Shown one piece after another: positions 1 to 8,608 of a stretch of 28,726 nucleotides of DNA. Position numbers and translations under genes: made by a program. The notes beneath the pieces are model-generated. The model saw only the letters and a program-made list of their open reading frames with translations, ran no database searches and was not told the DNA's origin. The stretch lies in assembly GCA_023159155.1 (NCBI GenBank), contig JAJNNX010000107.1, forward strand, positions 1 to 28,726, in the 5' to 3' direction. Source of the stretch: Ustulina deusta. Taxonomy: Eukaryota > Ascomycota > Sordariomycetes > Xylariales > Xylariaceae. Position 1 is the first letter of the stretch. Every line of letters starts with the position of its first letter.

Positions 1-499
1 CCAGGCTTTGTATTGCGAGCAAAAAATTGGTTGAAAGTCTTCCAGCCTCCGTGGGGTTCTATGTAGTCCCCATATGGTAGCTTTCCGCGGCTTTAAAGCT
101 ATTCAGCGATTCCTCTGTGAGGGAGGCGGGGGTGTCCAAGAACTTCCCCAACTCCTGTGCGTAATGGACCAGCCAGTTCGACAGCCACGACAGGGTTTGG
201 TTCGCTGTCTCAGGGCTGATCGCAGTCTGGTATCGGTACACGTCCGGCTGGGCGAAGATGAAATAGAATAAGCAAAGTCTGCGGTAGACTTCTCGTCCAT
301 CAGCAGTCTCGGCTGGCACCCATCTCAACAAATTGTCCATGAAGTCGTAAAAATCCTCCAGTTTCTGAATGCCCTGCATGTCGTCGGGTGCTTGTTGCAC
401 CGCCTCTGTGACCGCGCTTTCGAAACTATGAAGCCAGTCCTCGTTCTCTCCAACTATGTTTACGAGCAGCTAGACAACAGGCTCATGCTCTCCAGCCAT
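1..499 (-). pseudogene. PSD-like decarboxylase, left copy, 5' part only, broken
   Basis: This is the mirrored copy of the gene at 5383-6548, cut by the window start. The ATG lies at 497-499 (protein begins MAGEHEPVV). An in-frame TAG follows at 470-472, as codon 10, and is shared with the right copy. After the stop the frame reads on through the helical N-terminal region typical of fungal PSD-like proteins (including FYFIFAQPDVYRYQT and LSWLSNWLVHYAQ). It stays open through the DTPASLTEESL segment, where the right copy is frameshifted. It then loses frame at a run of four Cs (68-71; five Gs in the right copy), giving a premature stop just after SYHMG. Each copy is thus intact where the other is broken. 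Genuine decay and contig-end sequencing error are both possible. Confidence 0.8.
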
Positions 500-1555
500 G
501 ATGCAAACGATCGAATGAAGGAGCAAAGGACAGTAGAATGCTGATACACCTCGGAGGAAGGACTATCTCTGGATTTGAATATTGTATGACCTCTCGATGA
601 AATCTCGGGGGCAGGCGCTGTTGGGTGAAGTGAAGGTGATGAGTTGTGAATAGAATGGACTATCTGGGAGGTTTTATACAACACAGATAGTGATAGGCAC
701 ATGCCCTAGCCAGGCCTTCTGGAGGATGTTTCAAGCCACCCCACGTCGGCCACACGCAGGGCGATATTGGGAACATCACGCCGGTCGAAGAGAAGTGGCG
801 TTGAGGAGGCGAGACAAGAAGGGAAGTTTCAGGCGAGACTGAAGTCACGAAATGACACAAATTCTATGCAGGTCAGTTCGTGACATGAAGCAGAAAAAGC
901 AAATATTTGAAATGGACGGTTCTCATTTGTTTTCATTCTCGCCGACTGTCGATCTCAGGATAGGTAGGGTAGTATCTAGAAATACGGGTTCTTCGCCACT
1001 GCATATGTATGAGTAAGTCGGTAGGGGACTAATGCAAGACGGGCCGGTCCGATGGGCACAGTACATCAGCTCGCGGGTTTACGGTCTCTACTTAATCGCA
1101 ATGTGGGGCGCCAACCGACCGCCTCCGGGCCATCTGGTGGCAACTTTAGCGGGTTTTGCGAGGGTCGGGGCGGGGGGGTTATCTGAATCCGGCGTCACCA
1201 TTTCTTATTCGTTAGCCCATATTATCTTGAGTGTCGCGACTGACACCAAAAAAAAAAAAAAAGACTTTATGCACACGTCTGCATGGATTCTTTAATAAGC
1301 TTCACCGGTTTATGCCCCATGCCTACAGACAGCAATATAGTGGGTAAGTGGCGAACAACTAACCGGCATTTGTATGATCGTATAGGGGCCAAATATCAGC
1401 CACGTTGCTCACGGTGGCATCGCCTTGTACTATCAACGCAGACAACATAATAAGCGTTATTGCTGGGATGTCCTTGACCGCATTGTTGGAATGTGGAGAT
1501 TAGGTACACTCTATCTTCTGACTATATGTATTACTAGATTCCCCCGGACCCTTAG
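500..1555. other. GC-balanced non-coding stretch of the left arm
   Basis: This holds the left PSD-like promoter (to about 900) and then a stretch of normal base composition with many CpGs (about 1010-1450), which therefore largely escaped RIP. A run of 15 As lies at 1248-1262. An open frame of 87 codons (1032-1295) runs into the A-run. Its mirror copy stays open longer only because of the one-base difference in run length, so I do not call it a gene. At about 1555 the composition switches abruptly to AT-rich. Confidence 0.6.
672..678 (-). promoter_or_regulatory. TATA box of the left PSD-like copy
   Basis: TATAAAA on the minus strand, about 170 nt upstream of the ATG at 499. It is the mirror of the box at 5216-5222. 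The intervening leader is C/T-rich on the coding strand, as is common upstream of fungal starts. Confidence 0.5.
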
Positions 1556-1559
1556 TTCT

Positions 1560-2395
1560 TAATTTTTTTTTTTAATTATCCTAAATATATAAAATATTCT
1601 ATTTACTTATATACGTATCTACTTATTTTAATAAATTATAAGCTTAAAATAATTTACCTATATTATTTTTAATATAAACACTACTTAATAGTTTTGTTTA
1701 ATTTAAATATTAATAGACTTATAACTTTTTATAAATATTTTTCCGATTTTTTGCTATAATAAAACTTTCTAAAACGTTTTAATATTAAATAAAATATTAA
1801 TTTTAAACAAAAACTAATTTATTTTACCTATTTTATAAACGTTATATAATATATAAATATTTTATTTAACTTATATAATTTTTAATATAACAAACAAATA
1901 AAAATTTTAACATTATTTATCTTTTTTATTATTTTTATAAAATAAAACTAACTTAAAACATTATAATATAATTTAACTATTAAATTTTTAACTTTAACTA
2001 CTTATTAAATATTTTAATTATAAAACTTTATTAATACTAAGCTTAACAAAAAAAGTTTTTATTACTAGCTATTTTATTTTTAAACATTTATAATTTATTT
2101 ATTTAAATAAAACAAAAAATATAATATTTTTAAATATTAAACAATATTTCTTTAAATTAAAACTACTCTTTTATTTTTTTACTTTTAAACTTTTTAATAA
2201 AAACAATTTTTTATATTTTATTACTAAATTAATTACTGCTTTATTTAATTAATTTATAAATAAATCTAAAAATAATTTTTTTTTATTTAATAATATTTTA
2301 TTTTACGATTTATTACTAAATCTATAACTTATATTACTACTTTTTTTTATTTTTAAACAAATTAAACTTTTTTAGTTTTAAAATTATTACTTATA
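1560..2395. repeat. RIP-like AT-rich block, left arm
   Basis: This is almost devoid of C and G and saturated with TpA and poly-A/T, with no open frame of note. The composition matches sequence mutated by repeat-induced point mutation (C to T, mainly at CpA). No parent element can be recognised. The right arm (about 3490-4325) carries the same sequence in inverse orientation with the same mutated bases, so the mutation happened before the inverted duplication. Confidence 0.75.
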
Positions 2396-2397
2396 TT

Positions 2398-3487
2398 GAA
2401 TAGGCTGTGTACGATATTGTATGTAAAAGCAAATAAACGCGCGTTAATAGAATGTACTGTATTGTACTATATTTAAATCCTGTACTAAAAGAGAAAAAAA
2501 AAAAATGCTTCGTACGAAATAGAATTCCTTTTAAAAAAAAAATTCTGCTAGCGTACAAGCTAAAATAATAAAAAGAAATAAAGTCCTTACAGCCGATAGT
2601 CTTTATATAAAGATATCCGTTCACCCGCGCGATACGCGGGTGTATAATATAGTTATAACTAATACTAGTTATTCTAATACTAGCTATTTTTTTTTTGGTT
2701 ATAACTGCTTGTTATATAAAAAAAAAAAAAAAGTAATTATATATATAATTAACTAAAATATATGTATAATATTTTATTTAATAAATGTATTAATTAGATT
2801 AGTAATCTAGCTTTGCGTATAACAGCTAAATTATTTAGTTATTTGTTCTAAATATAATTACAAAAAGCAGGATTGCAAAGCTAATATTTTAGCTATATAA
2901 TTAGCTAAAAATATAGGCTAGGGGTTATTTGGTAGCCATCCGGGTTAATAGCTAAATGGTACCAAACCTAGCCTATATTTTTATAATTATATAGCTAAAA
3001 TATTAGCTTTGCAATCCTGCTTTTTGTAATTATATTTAGAACAAATAACTATAATTTAGCTGTTATACGCAAAGCTAGATTACTAATCTAATTAATACAT
3101 TTATTAAATAAAATATTATACATATATTTTAGTTAATTATATAATATATAATTACTTTTTTTTTTTTTTATATAACAAGCAGTTATAACCAAAAAAAAAA
3201 ATAGCTAGTATTAGAATAACTAGTATTAGTTATAACTATATTATACACCCGCGTATCGCGGGTGAACGGATATCTTATATAAAGACTATCGGCTGTAAGG
3301 ACTTTATTTCTTTTTATTATTTTAGCTTGTACGCTAGCAGAATTTTTTTTTTAAAAGGAATTCTATTTCGTACGAAGCATTTTTTTTTTTCTCTTTTAGT
3401 ACAGGATTTAAATATAGTACAATACAGTACATTCTATTAACGCGCGTTTATTTGCTTTTACATACAATATCGTACACAGCCTATTCA
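2398..3487. repeat. Inner palindromic segment (possible nested inverted-repeat element)
   Basis: This central 1.09 kb is AT-rich but keeps CpG-bearing islands, unlike the blocks on either side. Examples are AACGCGCGTT near 2437, TTCGTACGAA near 2510 and the hairpin CACCCGCG-CGATA-CGCGGGTG at about 2622-2642. The mirror of that hairpin, near 3246-3264, is 2 nt shorter. The change in composition at both edges suggests a distinct insertion inside the AT block, but because everything is mirrored, target-site duplications cannot be judged. No transposase frame is visible; the 77-codon open frame at 2391-2624 is AT-rich and looks spurious. Confidence 0.5.
2923..2966. repeat. Centre (hairpin loop) of the palindrome
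   Basis: This is the 44 nt between the strictly paired arms. It is itself partly self-complementary: TTTGGTA (2928-2934) plus CCAT (2936-2939), with G2935 bulged, pair with ATGGTACCAAA (2956-2966). Only about 16 nt (2940-2955) are therefore truly unpaired, and five left-side bases (2923-2927) have no partner. Such a short asymmetric centre is what a fold-back or template-switch junction leaves. It is also small enough to allow cruciform extrusion in vivo. Confidence 0.9.
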
Positions 3488-3489
3488 AT

Positions 3490-4325
3490 ATAAGTAATAA
3501 TTTTAAAACTAAAAAAGTTTAATTTGTTTAAAAATAAAAAAAAAGTAGTAATATAAGTTATAGATTTAGTAATAAATCGTAAAATAAAATATTATTAAAT
3601 AAAAAAAAAATTATTTTTAGATTTATTTATAAATTAATTAAATAAAGCAGTAATTAATTAGTAATAAAATATAAAAAATTGTTTTTATTAAAAAGTTTAA
3701 AAGTAAAAAAATAAAAGAGTAGTTTTAATTTAAAGAAATATTGTTTAATATTTAAAAATATTATATTTTTTGTTTTATTTAAATAAATAAATTATAATGT
3801 TTAAAACTAAAATAGCTAGTAATAAAACTTTTTTTGTTAAGCTTAGTATTAATAAAGTTTTATAATTAAAATATTTAATAAGTAGTTAAAGTTAAAATTT
3901 AATAGTTAAATTATATTATAATGTTTTAAGTTAGTTTATTTTATAAAAATAATAAAAAGATAAATAATGTTAAAATTTTTATTTGTTTGTTATATTAAAA
4001 ATTATATAAGTTAATAAAATATTTATATATTATATAACGTTTATAAAATAGGTAAAATAAATTAGTTTTTGTTTAAAATTAATATTTTTATTTAATATTA
4101 AAACGTTTTAGAAAGTTTTATTATAGCAAAAAATCGGAAAAATATTTATACAAAGGTTATAAGTCTATTAATATTTAAATTAAACAAAACTATTAAGTAG
4201 TGTTTATATTAAAAATAATATAGGTAAATTATTTTAAGCTTATAATTTATTAAAATAAGTAGATACGTATATAAGTAAATAGAATATTTTATATATTTAG
4301 GATAATTAAAAAAAAAAATTAAGAA
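3490..4325. repeat. RIP-like AT-rich block, right arm
   Basis: This is the mirror image of 1560-2395 with the same extreme depletion of C and G. The arms agree at nearly all the mutated positions I compared. Differences are mainly one-base length changes such as TTTATTAAC here against TTTATTTAAC on the left, plus a small patch near 4150. No coding potential is seen. Confidence 0.75.
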
Positions 4326-5382
4326 CTAAGGGTCCGGGGGAATCTAGTAATACATATAGTCAGAAGATAGAGTGTACCTAATCTCCACATTCCAACAATG
4401 CGGTCAAGGACATCCCAGCAATAACGCTTATTATGTTGTCTGCGTTGATAGTACAAGGCGATGCCACCGTGAGCAACGTGGCTGATATTTGGCCCCTATA
4501 CGATCATACAAATGCCGGTTAGTTGTTCGCCACTTACCCACTATATTGCTGTCTGTAGGCATGGGGCATAAACCGGTGAAGCTTATTAAAGAATCCATGC
4601 AGACGTGTGCATAAAGTCTTTTTTTTTTTTTTTTGGTGTCAGTCGCGACACTCAAGATAATATGGGCTAACGAATAAGAAATGGTGACGCCGGATTCAGA
4701 TAACCCCCCCGCCCCGACCCTCGCAAAACCCGCTAAAGTTGCCACCAGATGGCCCGGAGGCGGTCGGTTGGCGCCCCACATTGCGATTAAGTAGAGACCG
4801 TAAACCCGCGAGCTGATGTACTGTGCCCATCGGACCGGCCCGTCTTGCATTAGTCCCCCTACCGACTTACTCATACATATGCAGTGGCGAAGAACCCGTA
4901 TTTCTAGATACTACCCTACCTATCCTGAGATCGACAGTCGGCGAGAATGAAAACAAATGAGAACCGTCCATTTCAAATATTTGCTTTTTCTGCTTCATGT
5001 CACGAACTGACCTGCATAGAATTTGTGTCATTTCGTGACTTCAGTCTCGCCTGAAACTTCCCTTCTTGTCTCGCCTCCTCACACGCCACTTCTCTTCGAC
5101 CGGCGTGATGTTCCCAATATCGCCCTGCGTGTGGCCGACGTGGGGTGGCTTGAAACATCCTCCAGAAGGCCTGGCTAGGGCATGTGCCTATCACTATCTG
5201 TGTTGTATAAAACCTCCCAGATAGTCCATTCTATTCACACTCATCACCTTCACTTCACCCAACAGCGCCTGCCCCGAGATTTCATCGAGAGGTCATACAA
5301 TATTCAAATCCAGAGATAGTCCTTCCTCCGAGGTGTATCAGCATTCTACTGTCCTTTGCTCCTTCATTCGATCGTTTGCATC
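4326..5382. other. GC-balanced non-coding stretch and PSD-like promoter, right arm
   Basis: This is the mirror of 500-1555. It contains a 147-codon open frame on the minus strand (4431-4874), which includes a poly-lysine run made by the T16/A16 tract. I do not accept it as a gene because its length depends on that homopolymer and nothing in it is recognisable. The last 170 nt form the leader and TATA region of the right PSD-like gene. Confidence 0.55.
5216..5222 (+). promoter_or_regulatory. TATA box of the right PSD-like gene
   Basis: TATAAAA about 160 nt upstream of the ATG at 5383, in the sequence TTGTATAAAACCTCCC. It is followed by a C/T-rich leader (CACCTTCACTTCACCC). It is duplicated in mirror orientation at 672-678. 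Confidence 0.5.
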
Positions 5383-6548
5383 ATGGCTGGAGAGCATGAG
5401 CCTGTTGTCTAGCTGCTCGTAAACATAGTTGGAGAGAACGAGGACTGGCTTCATAGTTTCGAAAGCGCGGTCACAGAGGCGGTGCAACAAGCACCCGACG
5501 ACATGCAGGGCATTCAGAAACTGGAGGATTTTTACGACTTCATGGACAATTTGTTGAGATGGGTGCCAGCCGAGACTGCTGATGGACGAGAAGTCTACCG
5601 CAGACTTTGCTTATTCTATTTCATCTTCGCCCAGCCGGACGTGTACCGATACCAGACTGCGATCAGCCCTGAGACAGCGAACCAAACCCTGTCGTGGCTG
5701 TCGAACTGGCTGGTCCATTACGCACAGGAGTTGGGGAAGTTCTTGGACACACCCCGCCTCCCTCACAGAGGAATCGCTGAATAGCTTTAAAGCCGCGGAA
5801 AGCTACCATATGGGGGACTACATAGAACCCCACGGAGGCTGGAAGACTTTCAACCAATTTTTTGCTCGCAATACAAAGCCTGGCTATCGCCCGATCGCAA
5901 ACATGGAGGACCCGCACACCATCGTCTCTCCTGCTGATTCTACCTTCGCAAACCAGTGGCCGGTGAACTCGAATGCAATTGTCGAAATCAAATCACTGGA
6001 GTGGCCCATCAGCGAACTTCTGGAGAATAGCATATACGCAAACAACTTCCGGGGTGGCATCTTCATGCATTCCTTCCTTGCACCAAATGACTATCATCGC
6101 CTGCATGCTCCGGTCGGAGGCAAGGTATTGGAAGCGAAGGTCATCAAGGGCCAGGTCTATCTCGAGGTCAAGGCCGAAAAACGGGTCGCTGGAGCCAATA
6201 AGAAAGATTCAGCCGGTTCTCAGAAAGTCTCTCCCTCATGACGAGTATAGAATAGAGGCCCCCAACTGTGCGGGATACCAGTTCTGCCAGATGCGTGGGC
6301 TTTTTGTCTTGGAGACGGCAATAGGGCTCGTGGCGGTCCTACCTATCGGCATGGCCCAGGTCTCGTCTGTAATACTCACCGCGGAGGTGGGTAGAACATT
6401 GGCAAAGGGGGAGGAACTTGCTTATTTCCAATTTGGTGGATCTGATATTGTTCTTGTCTTCGAGGGTCGCAGTCACGTCAAAATCACAGCCGAGGAGGAT
6501 CGCCACTATAATATGGGCGAGGCGATTGGAACAGCCAATCCGTCTTGA
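5383..6548 (+). pseudogene. Phosphatidylserine-decarboxylase-like protein, broken
   Basis: Family evidence is strong. The N-terminal helical region and EPHGGWKTFNQFFAR are followed by SPADST (family PADG/PADS site with the catalytic Asp). Next come FMHSFLAPNDYHRLHAP (the PSD signature with the catalytic His), IGLVAVLPIGMAQVSSV, and FQFGGSDIVLVFE, whose GGS supplies the serine that would become the pyruvoyl group after self-cleavage. Such enzymes decarboxylate phosphatidylserine; related PSD-like fungal enzymes, e.g. PsiD, decarboxylate aromatic amino acids instead. The gene is interrupted three times: TAG at codon 10 (5410-5412, possibly CAG to TAG), an extra base near 5750, and a second frame change between about 6165 and 6255, which could be an indel or an unrecognised intron. 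The stop is at 6546-6548. No mitochondrial presequence or membrane anchor is seen, which favours the soluble PSD-like subgroup. Confidence 0.85.
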
Positions 6549-7666
6549 ACATTGGAGGACAAGGAAGGCGGAAGTTGGAAGATTCCTTCGATACACAATT
6601 CGGGAAACTAGCGGGGCTCGTCAGCCATTTACCTATGTTGTTCTGTCTCTGTCCTTGGGTTTGCGTTCTGATCACGAGTTTCATGTTTGTTTTGTCCCAT
6701 TTTGAGAAACTCATCAAGCGCTGTTAAATCATTCTGTATCGCAGCTTTGACCACTAGCCCATGTTAACGTTGCTCTATTAGTCTTATTGTAGTTGAATTT
6801 AATGTAAACCCTACATATGACGAAGTAAAACCAACACCGTTAATATTAGGTAACTATTAAGTATTAACAGTATATATAGTCCGTCGCACTATATATTTCT
6901 AGGGTAGTGTTGAGAAGGAGTGGGCAGTGCCTATATAACCCCTTATTGGAAAGCAAAGGTTGAGAAGTTCATTACTGGACCCTCTAAAACTTTATATTTG
7001 ACATTAACCTTCCTATTAGTCAATTCAGTGTCTGCAGCTTATCTATTGGTTAGAATTGCTATTATAAATTGACTGCAACTCTAAATCAGAGTTCGTGGCT
7101 TACGTACTCCGTAGTGACCGTAGACCCCGAAGCTTTCTGAATAGTTTCAAGTCGGTTTGGGAAGGTGTTAAAAAATAAAGGAAAGTGGTCGAAAAAAGTA
7201 GCGTCCCAGAGGGTCTCCCCCTGGTAGTTAAAGGTTCGAAGCCCTAGAGGGTGGGGGGTTCTTTTATATCTCAGGTTGTAAATAGGAGTATATTGACCTG
7301 TTACAAAAAGAGGTAATGCCTTGTCTCGCGGATCATTTGTAGACTGTGCCGTTTACAGTTGGCGGGTTCTTCGAGGCCGAGGCCCCGAGCCCCTTTTCCT
7401 CTTCGCTCCGCGAAGCTATGAGGATTGTGAAATTGAAGTGCTCTGGGGAGAATATTCTACGTGAGCAATACCTGGATGGTGATTAGAGCTGGTTCATTGA
7501 CTGACGGGAAGCAAATTCATGGCATGAAATCGAGGTCAAGCTCCAGACTTGACTACTTTCTACTTTTGGTAGTGTTACGGTACGGTACTGCAGTTCTGTT
7601 CCGTGACAGGTCGGCCGGTTGCATATTCTACTAACTCTCCTACTGCAAGAATGTTGGCCGCGTTTC
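6549..7666. other. Intergenic region between PSD-like and membrane-protein genes
   Basis: I see no convincing gene. The stretch 6760-7100 is moderately AT-rich and could be a degraded mobile-element remnant, but no ends or target duplications can be defined. Around 7199-7260 is a pol III promoter-like arrangement (listed separately). The segment near 7370-7420 is a short GC-rich hairpin-prone stretch (GAGGCCGAGGCCCCGAG and CTTCGCTCCGCGAAG). Confidence 0.5.
7199..7262 (+). ncRNA. Possible pol III-type (tRNA-relic or SINE-like) internal promoter
   Basis: TAGCGTCCCAGAGGG near 7199 resembles an A box, and GGTTCGAAGCC near 7231 is a perfect match to the B-box core (GGTTCGANNCC). They lie about 30 nt apart, and a T-run (TTCTTTT) follows about 20 nt downstream. 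CCAGAGGGTCTCCCCCTGG between the boxes forms a tight hairpin. No acceptor stem or T-stem can be folded, so this is not a working tRNA. It could be a tRNA-derived relic, a SINE head, or chance. Confidence 0.25.
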
Positions 7667-8608
7667 TTATGCCATGAGCTCGCAAACAGGTCCTGCCGTG
7701 AGCTCGCTAACAGGGTTGCGTGCCCTTCGCCGTTGGAAATAAAAGAAAATTGCTGATGCTAGGAGCAAGGCGCCCCCAATAGCGACCCCGACTCCGATTC
7801 CGGCCTTCGCACCTGATGATAGACCGACTTCAGCGGATACAGATGGATATGGAGAACTGGGAGACGCTGGTGCTGTAAGCGTACTGACTGAACTTGACGC
7901 TGTAGTCTGGGTCGTCAAGCTAGTATGGGGGGCGGGCTGAGAATCCGTGCTTTGGTAATGAAGCTGGAATAGTGGAGCAAATATCGTCACAGCGCTAATC
8001 AATGTCGCCGTGGGCGACGCGTCTGCGCTTTCTCCGGTTTCTGTGACGGTGGCGGGCACGTAGTAATCGCGAAAATCGTTGCTTGTCCCAGAGGAACAGC
8101 TGACAGCCGGGAATGATCCAGTGGTAGCGATGCTGTAGCAGGTCTGGGCGATGTCCACTCCCGGATTGTATTTGCAGCGGAATCCACTGTATTATGATTG
8201 CACATAGGTTAGTCTCGCTGAGCAATATGACTTGGAGGTGTTTTGGACTCACGTCGGGCAGCACCCTACCGCTGTCTCGGCATCTAAGAGTGGGAATTGG
8301 AAAGGAAATCCGCCATCCGCGGTACCGGTTGCAACACAAGAGGTGGCATATCCAGAGGGGCACAAGATGCCAGGAGAATAAAAGCCCCAGCCGTTTACCG
8401 CGACACCTGTGGAGAGATTTGAATTCCGCCGTTCGGGCCAGCACTGGGGATCGTCCTGAACGCCCTGGGTATTAAAGCTATTATCGCTACAAGTCTGCGC
8501 TTGCCAAAAAACCGTGCAGCTGTTGCAGTCCCCAACTGCCACCGCGCAGTGAGCGGGATATGAGAATGGTGTGGTGAGGGGACCAAGGTTCGTCCGAGAC
8601 GCTGTCAT
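7667..8608 (-). CDS. Cys-rich single-pass membrane protein (fungal surface protein)
   Basis: Two exons (8253-8608 and 7667-8186) join into a 291-residue protein. Splicing joins CCP-T to GFRC, restoring a run (GCCPTGFRC) that makes sense in this fungus-specific family. The start is the first ATG in frame, giving MTASRTNLGPLTTPF, a common opening in these proteins, with no classical signal peptide. Residues 1-150 carry 12 cysteines (21, 28, 31, 40, 56, 83, 91, 116, 117, 123, 135, 149), and GWGFYSPGILCPSGY lies in the middle. Residues 160-240 are Ser/Thr/Pro-rich and probably O-glycosylated. Residues 244-269 form one transmembrane helix (GIGVGVAIGGALLLASAIFFYF), followed by QRRRAR and a 20-residue tail. 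The expected topology is Cys-rich domain outside and short tail inside. A surface sensor or adhesion role is inference; the molecular function is unknown. Confidence 0.8.
8187..8252 (-). other. Intron of the Cys-rich membrane protein gene (66 nt)
   Basis: The donor is GTGAGT and the acceptor AATACAG on the minus strand. A consensus branch point, ACTAAC, lies near 8209-8214. Removal joins the frames with phase 2 (AC plus T makes the Thr codon). Confidence 0.85.

Larger units (their letters stand above)
1..2922 (+). repeat. Left arm of a giant near-perfect palindrome
   Basis: This arm is the reverse complement of 2967-5883. Base 1 pairs with about 5883 and base 2922 with 2967, so the net length difference over 2.9 kb is only about 5 nt. 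It contains, in order, a 5' PSD-like fragment on the minus strand, its promoter, a GC-balanced stretch (about 1010-1555), an RIP-like AT block (about 1560-2395) and an inner segment (about 2398-2922). Where I compared the arms directly, nearly all differences are single-base indels, with very few substitutions. The arm is still fully paired at base 1, so its true outer end lies outside the window or the contig ends here. Confidence 0.97.
2967..5883 (-). repeat. Right arm of the giant palindrome
   Basis: This arm mirrors 1-2922. Single-base differences seen by direct comparison include the poly-T/poly-A tract at 4619-4634 (16 nt here, 15 in the left arm), CACACGCC near 5083 against CAACGCC in the left copy, CACACTC near 5237 against CACAACTC, one extra base near 5750, and five Gs at 5812-5816 against four on the left. 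One short patch near 4150 (ACAAAGGTTATAAG) differs by substitution as well. Beyond 5883 the sequence continues as unique PSD-like coding sequence, so the arm ends here only because its partner reaches the window start. Confidence 0.97.

Noticed and set aside
2391..2624. 77-codon open frame in the palindrome core
   Set aside because: Phe/Tyr/Ile-rich translation of AT-rich DNA, with no ATG context or family match.
4431..4874. 147-codon open frame on the minus strand in the right arm (and its 87-codon mirror at 1032-1295)
   Set aside because: The length depends on a poly-A/T run that differs by one base between arms; it contains a poly-Lys stretch and nothing recognisable.
7199..7262. A functional tRNA gene
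   Set aside because: The B box is perfect, but no acceptor, anticodon or T-stem pairing can be made; kept only as a low-confidence pol III-like signal.
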